A program made the translations under genes and the position numbers. A DNA stretch of 64,000 bases from Phyto melanocephala (Eukaryota > Arthropoda > Insecta > Diptera > Rhinophoridae). Positions within the stretch are counted from its first letter, which is position 1, and the number at the start of each line of letters is the position of its first letter. The DNA lies in assembly GCA_941918925.1 (NCBI GenBank), contig OW799233.1, forward strand, positions 153,740,845 through 153,804,844, written 5' to 3'. Shown here piece after piece: positions 1 through 11,300 of the stretch. The notes beneath the pieces were generated by a model, which was not told the origin of the DNA, ran no database searches, and saw nothing but the letters and a program-made list of their open reading frames with translations.

Positions 1-110
1 TTTCATACAAAATAATTAAAATGACTATATGCATGCGTTAAGTATGTATGTATGTTAAAAAGTGTGTATTTTATAATCTAAGATCTCTCTTTCAGAGGGA
101 AACTCTTAGG

Positions 111-238
111 CCCATACATAAACAAGAGCGTTGAGCGTCAAGCGTTGCAATTTTGCATGTATTTTGTAATTGTAACAAAAACAAAACACATGTAAAACTC
201 CAACGCTTGACGCTCAACGCTCTTGTTTAGGTATGGGG
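111..238. repeat. Long hairpin / MITE-like inverted repeat
   Basis: Two arms of about 37 bases (111-147 and 202-238) are reverse complements of each other with one or two mismatches. They share the core CAAGAGCGTTGAGCGTCAAG. The arms flank about 54 bases of A/T-rich spacer. The outer ends read CCCATAC and GTATGGG, so the whole unit could fold into one hairpin. I cannot name the family or identify a clean target duplication. The right terminus was itself used as the target of the next element. Confidence 0.8.
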
Positions 239-490
239 CAAGGCGAATTCATTATCAGGTGGTGTTGACAACGCAGCTGATCTACTTTTTTATTTGCAAA
301 AATGATGATTGAATTGTCAAATATTATTTATGTTTACATAGATTAACCTATCCCGCGCAAAAAAACGCAAACAAAAACCATGTAGTTTTTGACACATCGA
401 CAGTCGAAAGCAACAATAAAAAACCGTGTTGTTTTTTTAATGTTGTATTTGTTGTAGAATTACCACCACCTGATAAATAAATTCGCCTTG
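239..490. mobile_element. Non-autonomous DNA transposon with 8-bp target duplication (hAT/P-type)
   Basis: The left end begins CAAGGCGAATT and the right end is its reverse complement. About 26 bases of terminal inverted repeat continue through ATTATCAGGTGGTG with small differences. The element is flanked by exact 8-bp direct repeats GTATGGGG (231-238 and 491-498), the size made by hAT and P superfamily transposases. The 252-bp interior holds no convincing coding sequence. It is inserted in the terminal repeat of the adjacent hairpin element, so it is the younger of the two. A related end lies at 63274. The superfamily is inferred from duplication length only. Confidence 0.8.
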
Positions 491-738
491 GTATGGGGGT
501 TAGATTTTGTTTTTTATGTATCAAAGAAAGTGATGCCATATCAAAAAGTTCGTAACAAAAATTATTAGATAAAATCATTTTTCAGTACTGTCAATTCATA
601 TTTATTTTAAGTTTTTCTTAATTGTCTCATATAAAAAGTAACTTTCACAATTTTGCAACTAGATTAAAACAGTCTCTCAAGAAATTTAAAAAAGATAGCT
701 TTCGGTTTCAGATTAGATTAAAAAATAATAAAATAACA

Positions 739-1037
739 AATAAGAGCTCTATATTCGCCCTTGCCGAATCTGATAGGTATATTCAGATTTATTATTAGAA
801 TTATTTTCAATAATTCAATTTATTCTACTGGTCAAGTCCTTTCATTTGATACAAATATTGAGGGGGCTCTAGAAGTTACATTTTAATATACCAGATTTGA
901 TTCATATATAAATTTATTGTCCGCCTTTTTGTAGTGGCGGCCAACATTATTTTAATTTCTTTATAGTGCTTATATTGCGCTAGTCAAGTCCTTTCAGATG
1001 ATATCTCTCGCTTTGAAAAATTTAAAAAAAATATGAA
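739..1037 (-). repeat. Family B fragment (mini-me/DINE-like), hairpin end
   Basis: It begins with a decayed copy of the family hairpin head (TATATTCGCCCTTGCCGAATC) and continues with blocks also found at 43335-44239. These include TCTACTGGTCAAGTCCTTTC, the GTCCGCC...GTAGTGGCGGCC segment and CAAGTCCTTTCAGATGATAT. It stops where the family A copy starts, so it is either truncated or interrupted by it. Strand is set by taking the hairpin end as 3'. Confidence 0.7.
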
Positions 1038-1038
1038 A

Positions 1039-1760
1039 ACCAAGTTACAGTGTTATATTCGGCCGTGCCGAATCTTATATACCCTTCACAACGTGTAGTC
1101 ATGCAATAACAATAGTTTGTATCACCATTCATCTCATATAAAATACGTACATAGATACATATAAAAAACATAGAATTGTAAAATTATAAATGAGTTTACG
1201 TTTGTACATGTTTCTAAAAAAAAATTATCAAAAAGAGAATTTAAAAAAAAATTTATTAAAAACAAAAAAAAAAAAAAAAATATTACAAAAACATATATAT
1301 TAAAAATATAAATAATATATAAAATAAAAATATAAAATATAATATAATAATAAAAATATAATAAAAAAAATTGTTTGGCTCAGCTGGGATTCGATGCCAC
1401 GTTTCCTCTAACCAGTATATGTGTATGTTGTTTTTGTAATTGTGAAAAAAAACTAGGTGGTCGTGGTTTTTTGCTCATATTTCAGAAAGTTATAAGGCGA
1501 TTGTGCTGATAGCGATTCATTCCTGGATATTTCCAAGAGATTGATACCATACACAGATCTGATGAACATATAGTTGCTTCTAAAAGTTGATTTCAACCAA
1601 CACACGTGCAGACGGACAGACTGTCAGGGCTTAATCGACTCCTCTATTCACAAGCTTTCAGAAAATATAGACTTTATGGGGTCGGAAATTAAAATTGTAG
1701 AAATTACAAACGGAATGACAAATCTATATATACCCATGTGCACCACAGGTGAAGGGTATA
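1039..1760 (-). mobile_element. Family A (mini-me/DINE-1-like) element, copy 1
   Basis: The left end has the hairpin ATTCGGC-CGT-GCCGAAT followed by TATACCCTTCACAACGTG. The right end is CACAGGTGAAGGGTATA, so the two ends carry subterminal inverted repeats. Inside, in order, are an A-rich block (about 1205-1370), the conserved GGCTCAGCTGGGATTCGATG block, a TTTTTGCTCATAT block, a short (GTCY)n-like tract near 1605 and a core ending in CTTTATGGGGTCGG. Order and (TA)n-core-(GTCY)n layout match dipteran mini-me/DINE-1 elements (Helentron-associated, non-autonomous). The central module is in the standard orientation. Short open frames across it are not genes. Confidence 0.8.
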
Positions 1761-1869
1761 ATAATTACATTATCATTGACATATTACTATACAGTATGGT
1801 CCAACCAAAACACTTGATGTTAGTTGAAAATAAAATAAAAGTTTCCAGAGAACCATCTTAATATTTTTT

Positions 1870-2545
1870 ATTATGATAAAAGGATCTATGTGTGAAATGA
1901 AATATCGGCCAATTGCTCGCCAAGGCTTCGGTGGCTTACTTCCAAATTTTTAATGACACTAGAGATATTTGAGGTTCATTATCGTTAGAGTAAAATATTA
2001 TTTCATCCTTGATCTTGGCTTATTAACGTATACTTTTTCTTTTATATATCCCCAAAGAAATAAGTCCAACGTTGTAAATTTACATGATAGTTGTGGCCAA
2101 TTAACATCGCCACGATGTAAGACAACACGGCCATTAAATCTTTTATGTAACAGAACCATTATTTCGTCATCTGTGTAGCAAGTGGCATCATCCTGTTTGA
2201 ACCACATACAGTCCAGAGCTATATCCTCAATTTCTGGCCATAAGAAGCCCGTAATCATCTCGCAATAGTGAACTCCATTCACACATTCACTTATTTTTAA
2301 AGAAGTACAGCCTGATGACACCGTCAGCCCACCAAATAGTCACTCTTAGTGGATGCATCTGCTCTTCAACAATCACTTGTGGATTCTCAAATGCGACAAC
2401 ACTGCTTGTTAAAGAATCCACTTAGGTGGATTGTGCCTCATTTTTTCAAGTACACGAAATTCATTTTGGCTGGAACTCCTATTTTCGTAAAAGGTTTTAA
2501 TTCTCCTAATGCTCTGCTCAATTCTGTACCTCTGCATGGTCCAAT
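1870..2545 (-). pseudogene. Degenerate mariner/Tc-like transposase, catalytic half
   Basis: Reading the minus strand from 2545 to 1870 gives pieces of an IS630/Tc1/mariner transposase of the type often annotated as Tc3-like in insects. A decayed 'GFFNKQCCRI' stretch near 2445-2415 corresponds to the GYVNKQNCRIW block that follows the first catalytic Asp. An open segment (2321-1998) contains NGVHY, the WFKQDDATCY block with the second Asp still present, and VNWPQLSCK...LFLWGYIKEK. The third catalytic Asp (usual SCDLTPLD) reads Lys. Frameshifts and stops interrupt the frame. No terminal repeats were recognised. It lies directly beside the LINE tail at 2600. Confidence 0.8.
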
Positions 2546-2599
2546 AAGCTAAACATTAAAACAAAGAAATGTCACATTAAGTTGAGCTTTAAACTTGCC

Positions 2600-3790
2600 T
2601 TTTTATTTATTTATTTATTTAATTTATTGTCAATAGATAATAATCCTTACAGACTAAAGTATGTAAAATAGCAAAACAAAATTAAGGTTATATATAAAAT
2701 AATATTCTATAATAATTCAACGATTTAAATATAAAATGATAGTTCTTTTAACAATTTCTTTACTTTCATTGAGGCCAATAAGGTGATAATAATTATTAAA
2801 GTTTTCACATATACGACGAAGAGGATCATTATTAGCATAGTTGGTTCTATAGTATTTTAAGTTAATAAAACGGAAATTTCGAGTTGGTCTCGTTGGAACA
2901 TTAAAAGATATTTTACTTAGCAGGAATTCTGAGTCGATATCGCCTTGAATTAGGCCCAGCACAAAAGAAAAACTCAGCATTGAACGACGACTTTTTAAAG
3001 TTGGTATGAAGGTAGTAAAAACGAATGAATGAAGGTAGTAAAAACGAATTCCATCCAAGGCCACGAAGACAAAATATTAAAAACTTCTTTTGTACAGACT
3101 CGATACTATCAATATGAATATTATAGCAAGGATCCCAAATAATCGATTCATATTCAAGAATAGGTCGAACTAACGATGAATATAATTGTTTCGTAATATA
3201 AGGATCTAGAAATTCCTTGCACCACCTCTTCATAAATCCAAGTACACCATTTGCTTTGTTAACAATTAAAGAAATATGGTCACGAAAATTTAATTGGTGA
3301 TCAAGCAAAATACCAAGATCAAGAAAATTCAGAACTTTATCAAGTTTACACTCATTTATGCAATAAAATAAATCCAATTTCTTAATTCTGAAAAAGGACA
3401 TATGCTTACATTTTTTTATATTCAGCTCCATTAAGTTGATTTCACACCAATTTACCAATTTGCCAATATCTGATTGAAGGAAAAGTTGATCTTCGGGATT
3501 ATTAGAAGAACGAAAAATTTTGACATCATCGGCATACATCAAAACTTTAGAGTGCTGAATAACTGAAGGTAGATCGTTTATGAATAAGGTAAATAAAATA
3601 GGACCAAGGTGGCTACCTTGCGGAACACCAGAAGGAACTTTGATAGCATTAGACGTAGCACTTCCATACTTAACTTGTTGAGTTCTTGAAGACAAGTATG
3701 ATCTTAACCATTTAAGGTGTGACTCGGAATTAATATTGTGAATTATGGTTGGATCACCCTTTTTAGGAGCTATTTTTTTATTAAATTATG
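2600..3790 (-). mobile_element. 5'-truncated non-LTR retrotransposon (LINE)
   Basis: A minus-strand LINE fragment. It starts inside the reverse transcriptase domain at about 3790 and runs through the end of the coding region near 2717. It finishes in an A+T tail made of AAAT/TAAA repeats at about 2605-2640. A 5' truncation and simple-repeat tail are normal products of target-primed reverse transcription. Flanking target duplications were not recognised. The left end abuts the mariner remnant, so the LINE may have inserted beside or into it. Confidence 0.8.
2717..3780 (-). pseudogene. LINE reverse transcriptase and C-terminal region, frameshifted
   Basis: The frame is open upstream of the first Met at 3695; residues such as NINSESHLKWLRSYLSSRTQ are readable to about 3755. 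From that Met, the RT motif SGVPQGS is at about residues 22-28 and the catalytic YADD box at 54-57 (plus-strand 3525-3536). The palm/thumb continues with LYSSLVRPILEYESIIW. The intact open frame covers 2913-3695. Reading then continues in another frame to 2717 (RRSMLSFSFVLGLIQG, NVPTRPTRNF). A 23-bp tandem duplication (3006-3028 and 3029-3051) lies where the frame changes. The motifs fit the jockey/CR1-like LINE range, but clade cannot be fixed here. The endonuclease and gag-like ORF1 are missing. It is a dead copy. Confidence 0.88.
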
Positions 3791-3881
3791 AGATTAAAAA
3801 ATTTCTCAAAAACATATCAAAATAATAAAAATGTTGCCATCTACACATCAGCAAAAAAACAAACAAAAACGGCAAAGCTTG

Positions 3882-3966
3882 TTACCAAAGGGATTCAAAG
3901 TCTCTCGTATTATAGTATGAAATATACAACACAGTACGATATGAGAGTCTACTTTGAATTGGCCAA
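3882..3966. repeat. Short imperfect inverted repeat related to the 7930 element
   Basis: The arms contain ATTCAAAGTCTCTCGTAT and its near reverse complement ATATGAGAGTCTACTTTGAAT. The right half closely matches the right end of the inverted-repeat element at 7930-8314, including ATATGAGAGTCTACTTTGAA. It is probably a short, decayed member of the same MITE family. Confidence 0.6.
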
Positions 3967-5171
3967 GTGTATGTTAGTATGTACGTATGTTCGTACGTTT
4001 AAAAAAATATATTCCATGTCAACTTAACTTGTGACACATTTTTATCCTTAAGAGGTTTCTACATTTTTTTTGTTTTTCTACAATTACATCCTTTTCAAAA
4101 TAGTGTTCGACTGAATGTTTGCACGTACTATATGTCTGTATAGATGTGTGTGTACTTATATTATAAGCATCCGTTTGTCTGTTAGTTTATACATTTTTTT
4201 TCAATGATATTTAGTCTGGTTTACGTATTTCTATGTGACTGACAATTGAATGTGTCAGTGTGTTTGTATTTTAAACTATAATGATAAAAGTTCGCATCAC
4301 AATCAACGATATTTGTTCCAATCCCTTAATGATACATTTCACCTTTTTTCTTATAACTGCATTGACGGTTGTTCTTTTTTCTAATTCGGATGCTGAATGA
4401 CCGAACATAAAATGCAACTACCCCCCAAACATTTTTTTTAAAACTTTGTAAGCAATGAAAATTTTATTTGTTTTCCGTATTGCTTACATGAAAATGATAA
4501 AAGTGTTTGCCTAAGAAGTATGTCTTCTGTACTGCTTATTATTTCAGCAATAGAAAATGGGAGACAAATTTGCTTCTGTAATGAGTTTTAGAAAGGCATG
4601 GTTAAGCTGCTTTATGTAGGAATGAGAATAATTATTTGCTAAATAGAGATTTACAAAGTGGGACATCGCTGCTAGAAACATTTTAGAAGCGTTTTTAAAA
4701 GCAGACTAGCACTAAATAATATAAGAAAAAATTCCACGTAGTAAATTTTATTACCAAAAATAAGCAAAAACTTGGCCAGAATAACGGCACGTTATTGCTA
4801 AAATATGTCTACTTTTATTGGGTGGAGAACACGACACAAGTAATTTATTTATAAAATTTAATATTTTTATTTCATTTTGTTTTTACGGGTTTTTAATTTT
4901 ATTTTAATTTTCTTTTGTTTCTTCAAAGAAAAACAAAAAATTCAAAGAAAATTAAACGATTTTGAGAGCTTTTAGCGGCAATAATTGCTCAAGCAATCAG
5001 CTAAGCAATGATTGCGCAATAAATTGCTACATATGGCAATTTGCGGTCTGCACGTCACAATTTCTATTGACGCAAATACATATGACAATTGCGGCAATGA
5101 ATATTGCTACGTGGAGACCCCGGGTTAATAAACATTCGTTAGATCTACAAATTCTGAACATTTTTAATATT
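3967..5171. other. A/T-rich gap, no gene seen
   Basis: I see no gene or named repeat here. Around 4960-5120 there are repeated CAATTGC/GCAATTG-type words (GCAATAATTGCTCAAGCAATC and similar), but no ordered structure. Confidence 0.5.
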
Positions 5172-5286
5172 AAAATTTTTAGTTTTATTGGTTGTAGACC
5201 CTTAAACCACAAAATTTATGAAAAAGTTTAAAAATGTTACAAGCTTGTAACCTTAACCCAACAACCAATAAAACTAAAAATTTTTG
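5172..5286. repeat. Perfect-stem hairpin repeat
   Basis: AAAATTTTTAGTTTTATTGG plus TTGT (from 5172) is repeated as its reverse complement, ACAACCAATAAAACTAAAAA plus TTTT, ending at 5286. About 60 bases separate the arms. It may be a small MITE, but no target duplication is clear. Confidence 0.7.
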
Positions 5287-6600
5287 AAAATTATTGGGAG
5301 AATATCCTGAACAATTAGTAAATTTTTTTATTCAAATTTTTAGAATTTTCAAGACTAAGAAATCAAAAAAAATATTTTTCTAAATTAAGCAATAATGCGA
5401 AACTTGTTTCATGAACACACTTTTAAATTTATTATGCTGTTTTTAACAGTAAAGGTCAATTTGAAACAAATATAATTAAAAAAAAATTATTAATAAAAAT
5501 AAATAAAAAAAATTTAAGAAATTTTAAAACTATCCAGCATAGATGCGTCGATTTTATTTAGTTTATGTAAACTCTGTTTATGCGTCAATGTATTCATCAT
5601 GTAAATATTTTGTTGACATTGGGCAAAAATGTCTCAAGTCGAAAATTTACGGTTTGTGTTTTTATTGGCTTTTACTCAATTTATTGCTCTCTTTCGTTTG
5701 TTGTTAATAGGTTATGTCTAGGAGAACTGCTTTCAATCATACCAATTTAATACTTTAAAATAATTTCTACTTTTCTATACCTCTTTGTATAACTTTAAAG
5801 ATTTGCAAAAAAAATAATCCTTACAAATCTCGGTAGTTCATTTTCGAGAATGCAAAAATATCCAGCGTTAAGATAGAATTTATACTAATTTAAACAATTT
5901 GTGACATTATGAATTTCTTTAAACAAAAATATCGTTTTTAATTAATTTATTACTAAAAAAATATTCTTTTCCATAACCCTGTACTTACAATCATCAAGCT
6001 TTCACTAATAATTTTTTTTTTACAAAGATACTAAGATAATGGTCTCTACAAAACCCTAGTGCCTTCACTATAATAACATAAAAAAACGTATACATCTTGT
6101 CGTTTCACTGCTATTGCAAGTGCAACCACGTTGGTGTTTGTTGGTGGTCACATCCTTTTGTTGTTCGATAAAGTATTTTTTTGTTCCAACCAGATATTTC
6201 TGTCATAATAATCGTAACTAGAGGGAAAAGAATTGAACTTAACACAATTGAAGTTGTTGCTCATAACAAATATCCTTTCAATGCTCTAGATGTGAGTTTG
6301 AGTTATTAAGATGTTGACTGTTGTGTCAAACAAGTTTGTTTGAAAAAAATATTTTGCAAACACATGCACACTCAAGCATAGTCTCCCTAACATTCTCAGT
6401 TAAAGGGTGTGTTTTTAAAGGTGCAAAGTTTTACATTACTAATTTAATAAAAAAAAAAATGGTTTTCTATATCAAAGAGTTTGTCTTTGTGCCAGATAAT
6501 TTTATTTTATGTAAATAATGTTTTAAAATGATCTCACGTAAGTGGCTGGCTTAGATAAAGAGCATTACGAGAGTCGATGTTTTACCTACTTTATTAAGTA
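5287..6600. other. A/T-rich gap, no gene seen
   Basis: Only A/T-rich sequence with homopolymer runs. No repeat family or coding signal is recognised. Confidence 0.5.
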
Positions 6601-7220
6601 CTAGAAAAGCCCGGCGCGCGTTGCTACGCCCCTTAATTAATAAAAATGCATTCCAAATTTAAATTGAATAGCAAAAAGCTAAAAATTATAACTCATTTCT
6701 TATGGGCGTAGTACTGCCCACTTTTCTATTCACGAAATTGTAAAATCATGAGAGCTCAATATGTGTGCGCAAAGTTTCAGAATAATCGGTCCAGTGCAAG
6801 TACCTCAAAATTATAACTTTTTTTTATGGGCTTGGCATTGCCCACTATTCTAATCACGAAATTGTAAAGTTATAACAGCTCAATATGTGTGCAAAGTTTC
6901 AGAAGAATTGGTCCAGTGCAAGTACCTCAAAATTATAACTTTTTTATGGGCGTGGCTCCGCCCACTTTTCTTATCACGAAATTATAAAGTCATGACAGCT
7001 CAACATGTGTGCGAAGTTTCAGAAAAATCGGTCAAGTGGAAGTAGCTAAAAATGATAACTAAGTTTTTATGGGCGTAGCCCCGCCCCCTTTTTTTCACCC
7101 ATAAACGCTCCCTGGAATGTGTACAAGAACTTGCCAAAGTTTAAGTCCGATCGATTTTACAGTTTCGGAGTCTATAGCTTACACACACACACAGAGTTTC
7201 ACTTTTATATATATAGAAGA
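6601..7220 (-). mobile_element. Non-autonomous Helitron, complete
   Basis: On the minus strand it begins A|TCTTCTATATATATAAAAG...GAAACTCTGTGTGTG and ends GCGCGCCGGGCTTTTCTAG|T. This satisfies the Helitron rules: 5' TC, 3' CTAG (CTRR), insertion between A and T, no target duplication and a G/C-rich 3' end. The body is a tandem array with ATGGGCGTRG restarting at 6702, 6826, 6946 and 7069 (period 120-124 bp). Each unit carries CAATATGTGTGC and CGGTCCAGTGCAAGTA. It shares ends and units with the copies at 28676, 31160 and 36030. Confidence 0.9.
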
Positions 7221-7926
7221 TTTAGAGTTGTTTTTCTGAATAACTTGCAAAATTTTTCTTTAAAATCTTTTTAATTTACTGGTTTGCTTACGTATGCAAA
7301 AAACAAAAAACAAAATGTGTTAAAGCCGATTATAACAGGCCGAAGCCCAAGAAAAAAATCAGAGAACTAATTATGTTAAAGCAATACATATGTTTACTTA
7401 TGCATAATTAGTTTGTAAATGAATAACAAATTCAAAATAATAGAAAAATTATAGGGATTTATAATTTTATGAACAATCTGGGTTTGGGATACAACAATTG
7501 CTTCAACCAAACTATGTATATGATATATAATTCGATTAATAATAGATTCTCTACAAAAGAAATCTATTATTGAGAAATAATTGTAGAACTTCTTGGGAAT
7601 TGTAATCCCCAATGTTTCAAATCTGATAACAGGAGTTGTTATTTGATTATTTTTTGAGGGTTGAATAAAAGTTGATACCTTTCATGTGTAAATTAGCGAG
7701 CCCTTTGGTTGAGACGTCTAGCCTGGTTGAAAGCGGGAACTATATTAATTTCATCGTTTTGGCGATCTCGACCAAAAGACTCGTTGATAATTTTCAATTC
7801 GTTAAATCTAAGATAATTCACAATAATTAAATTCAGGGTTGGGATTTATAAATTAGTTTTTAGATTATACAAATGCATATACATATAATTCATTATACCA
7901 AAAAAAATGGAATTAAAATATTACAT
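7221..7926. other. A/T-rich gap, no gene seen
   Basis: No coding or repeat structure is recognised. A CAGGGTTGGG word at 7836 resembles a hAT terminus but has no partner that I can find. Confidence 0.45.
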
Positions 7927-7929
7927 ATT

Positions 7930-8314
7930 GGGCCAATTCAAAGTGGTTGCATATCAGTCGTATTTGTACTATTTCATATTATTTTATGCATGCATAAAAT
8001 TTTTGTTAGTAATTTCCATACAAAAAAAATAATATGACTTTACACATTTGTTTCCTATGTATAAGAAATTGTTTATGTTATACTTTTAACCATACTGTCT
8101 CTCAGAGAGAATTTCTTCGCTTCTCACCTCTCAGAGAGAATATTTTCTATTTTCTTCTTTCCTGTATACATAAAATTTTTAACAGCGTCATCTCTTTGTC
8201 TTCTTTCTTGTAATTAATACATAATTTGTTAACAAAAGGTGTTCAAAGTCACTAGTCATATTAATATGAATTATATGACATAGTACAATATGAGAGTCTA
8301 CTTTGAATTGGCCC
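7930..8314. mobile_element. Inverted-repeat element (MITE) with ATT flanks
   Basis: The left end GGGCCAATTCAAAGT and right end ACTTTGAATTGGCCC are exact reverse complements. They are flanked by ATT on both sides (7927-7929 and 8315-8317). The 385-bp body has no coding signal. The GGGCC termini and 3-bp duplication suggest a PIF/Harbinger-type element, although ATT is not the usual TTA/TAA target. The right subterminal region is shared with 3882-3966. Confidence 0.7.
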
Positions 8315-8317
8315 ATT

Positions 8318-11300
8318 GAAACTGTTTTCAACATATATTGTGAATTGTCAAATTTTGAGGGTTACGTATGTATCTCTCTTTATTTTTAAAGTTTTTTAAA
8401 CATTGTGATTTTTAATTTTATTTAAACTACTCTTTTACAGACGCACACAAAGATCAGGGATGTAAATTAAAAATATTGTTCGGCATCAAAATTGTTCTTT
8501 AATTAATATCTTTTAGATATTAGGGTATTAAATATTAAGTTTTTAACTGAAACAAAATAAAATGTTAATATTATTTATTTAAGCTGAATAAATAATTTTG
8601 CTTATTTATTTAAACTAGAAAATCATTTCTTAATTCTTCCAGTGTCCCTCCTTTTCAACCTAACCTAACCTAATTCCGCCATATAAATAACGTATCCTTA
8701 CACTTTTAAAGATATTTAAATTAATTTTTAAAGATCTTAATCGATAGCCTTAAGAATAAAGCCAATTGAAATTTTTCTCGGATAACGAACTCTAAACGTA
8801 CTACAAACATTGCGAAAATTCTCTGGGCTCCTATAACATACTTTAGATATTACGTATTTTCTAATTAACAAAAACAAAATAAAAAAAAAATGAAATACAA
8901 AACACTTAATTATTTGTTTAAAAATTATGATTTTATTTAATTTTTTAACTTTGAAGAAGGTAACAAGAATATCTGATTATATACTACACAAATTCTGTAT
9001 CTTATACATTAATAGGTAATCGATTTTAATAAAAACAATATATGACATTTGAAAGGACTTTTTTTTCATTTTAGTAGATATAATAATTGCTATATAAGTT
9101 GCTTCTAATTCATAAGCAAATCACATGTATGTAATAAAACAAAAAATTAAAGTAATGCGAAGTGATACAAATTGCTTTTGTGAAGAATGCTTTTTGGGTA
9201 TGGCAAGGTTGAAGAATTCAGTACCATAGTACTCTTTTCAGTACCGTTTTTATTCAAAAAATACCGCGGTACCACCGTAACATTTTTGGTATCCTTTTAT
9301 TTTCAAACCATACCTGAATAATTAACACATTTTACTCTGCTACATTTATTTGAATGTGGTAGTAATATTTTGTTTTTGATTTAAGTAGTTTTTGTTTCTC
9401 TTTCGATTGAGAGTTTATTAATTAAGTTTCTTTAACACAGAATGAAAAACACTACGTTTTAAAAAAATAAAACAAATTTTTTTTAAATTGCTTTTGAGAG
9501 CAGTCATGCAGACTTCTGGTAAAAACACACAATTCAGTTTAAAAGAAAATCAAAAATTCTCCAATAAAAGTATCTTTGAGCTGTACTAACAACGTTTGCT
9601 CTAAATCTGCTGCTGGTTTAAGAGGCAATACTTTATTTTGAAAAAAATCGCTACTTGCATACCATTCCAAACACAGAAGTATTTTGTGACACATGAATGC
9701 AAATCTGTACACGACTTTTTTAATTGGTTAAAATTTAAACCAAATAAAAAATGAATGACATACATGTGTATGTTAGTTTAACACTAAAACCGTTCATACA
9801 ATTTGTTATGCGAAAATTCGCAATTTAATTACTTTTAAATTGTACTGACATTGTCTCATCAATAAAAGAGATATGAAGGAAGTTGTGGAATAAAAAGGTT
9901 TTCTTTTGCAGTAACAAATTTTTTTATACATAAAAATACCAAAATAAAATTACGAAATATTTTTTCGTATTAAATTTAATGAGTTTCAAAACAAATCAAC
10001 GGCTTATGAAAAATGGCCAACGAAAATGTTTTAAACAAGTTTTACAACCCTGACCTGGTGTATGGTACAAAAAGCAAAACAAAGAGAGTGTTGTCACTAC
10101 TACAGTAGTGTAACAATTTAAACTCTCATTTTGAACAAACCCTGCAGGAAGCCTGGGGACATTTGTCTCCAGGTCACCACTTTTCTTGACTATTTTGGTG
10201 ACTTTCTGGTGCTATTGTTAACAAAACGTCAAAATAATAATAATAGTTATTTATTTTAGATGATAGTTTACTTTTATATTTTCAAATAATGGTTTAATTT
10301 AATGGGGTAAAAAGTACCAAAGTTGAAAATAAGAATTTTTAAAATAAAGTGGTGAACACTTGGTACTAATGTCGCCATATGGTCCCATTATAACTACCTA
10401 GTCAGTAGTTCTAACTTAACTAATAGATTTTTAATAACAAGCACATGTTAAATGATTAGTGCGAAGAACATTGTCTGAGCTATAATTGGTCAGTAGTACT
10501 GGTGACAGGGTCGATAGTAAATCAGTACTGTAACACTATGGACATTTCCAGCAGGGAAGTCAGCCAAAGCTTAAAATGCGGTTGTATTGGTGAGCGAGTT
10601 TTCACACTAAACAAGAAGTTAAGCAATTGAAAAATGATGCAGCGGTTTATGTTCTTATGGAATAGTTTACACTTTCAAAACAAAGAAAGACTCATGTTTT
10701 TTTTAAATAAAAGTGAAAGTGTGGACGAAAATTTTTATTGAAAAAATTCCTCTCTATTTGTTGATAATCAGACCAAAAACTTTGATAAAAGTGTGAATAA
10801 TAAACTGGACTATTTAAAGAAGTAATAATTTGTTTGACGTCTTGTATAACATGTTCTATCGAAAAAAAAAGCGAGTTACCCCAGAAACAGTAATTTCTAG
10901 TGTCTTAATTATTTCTTACTTCAAACGTGGCGCACGATATTATTTTCGAACTATACCGCTGAATCAAACTCACAAGCCAGTTGTCACCCAAATCAGTGCT
11001 GTCAATTCAATATTATCCACTTCTGAAAAACACCCTTTATCTACGTAGCACAGCATTTAAATCCTTTTGTTATAGACAATATTTTTTTTTTCTGCCATAG
11101 TGATGGCTTTCTTCTTTCTTTTAATGACAAATAAGGTGAGTAGTATCAAATGCTGGGTAATTGCTTGGTATAAAAACATAATCGTTTTCTACGCCATTGA
11201 GGTTTATAATGTTTGTTCCATGCGAACAAAATACTTATATGTACGTTGCTCTTGTTATTTACGTTTCTTCCACACTCTTTTCAGATTTCATAATGTTTTT

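Noticed and set aside
6601..7220. Tandem 120-bp units as a CRISPR-like array
   Set aside because: Units are contiguous with no unique spacers and lie within Helitron ends in eukaryotic DNA.
10140..10556. Possible inverted repeat CCCTGCAGGAA / CCAGCAGGG
   Set aside because: A short imperfect match, and flanks do not show a duplication.
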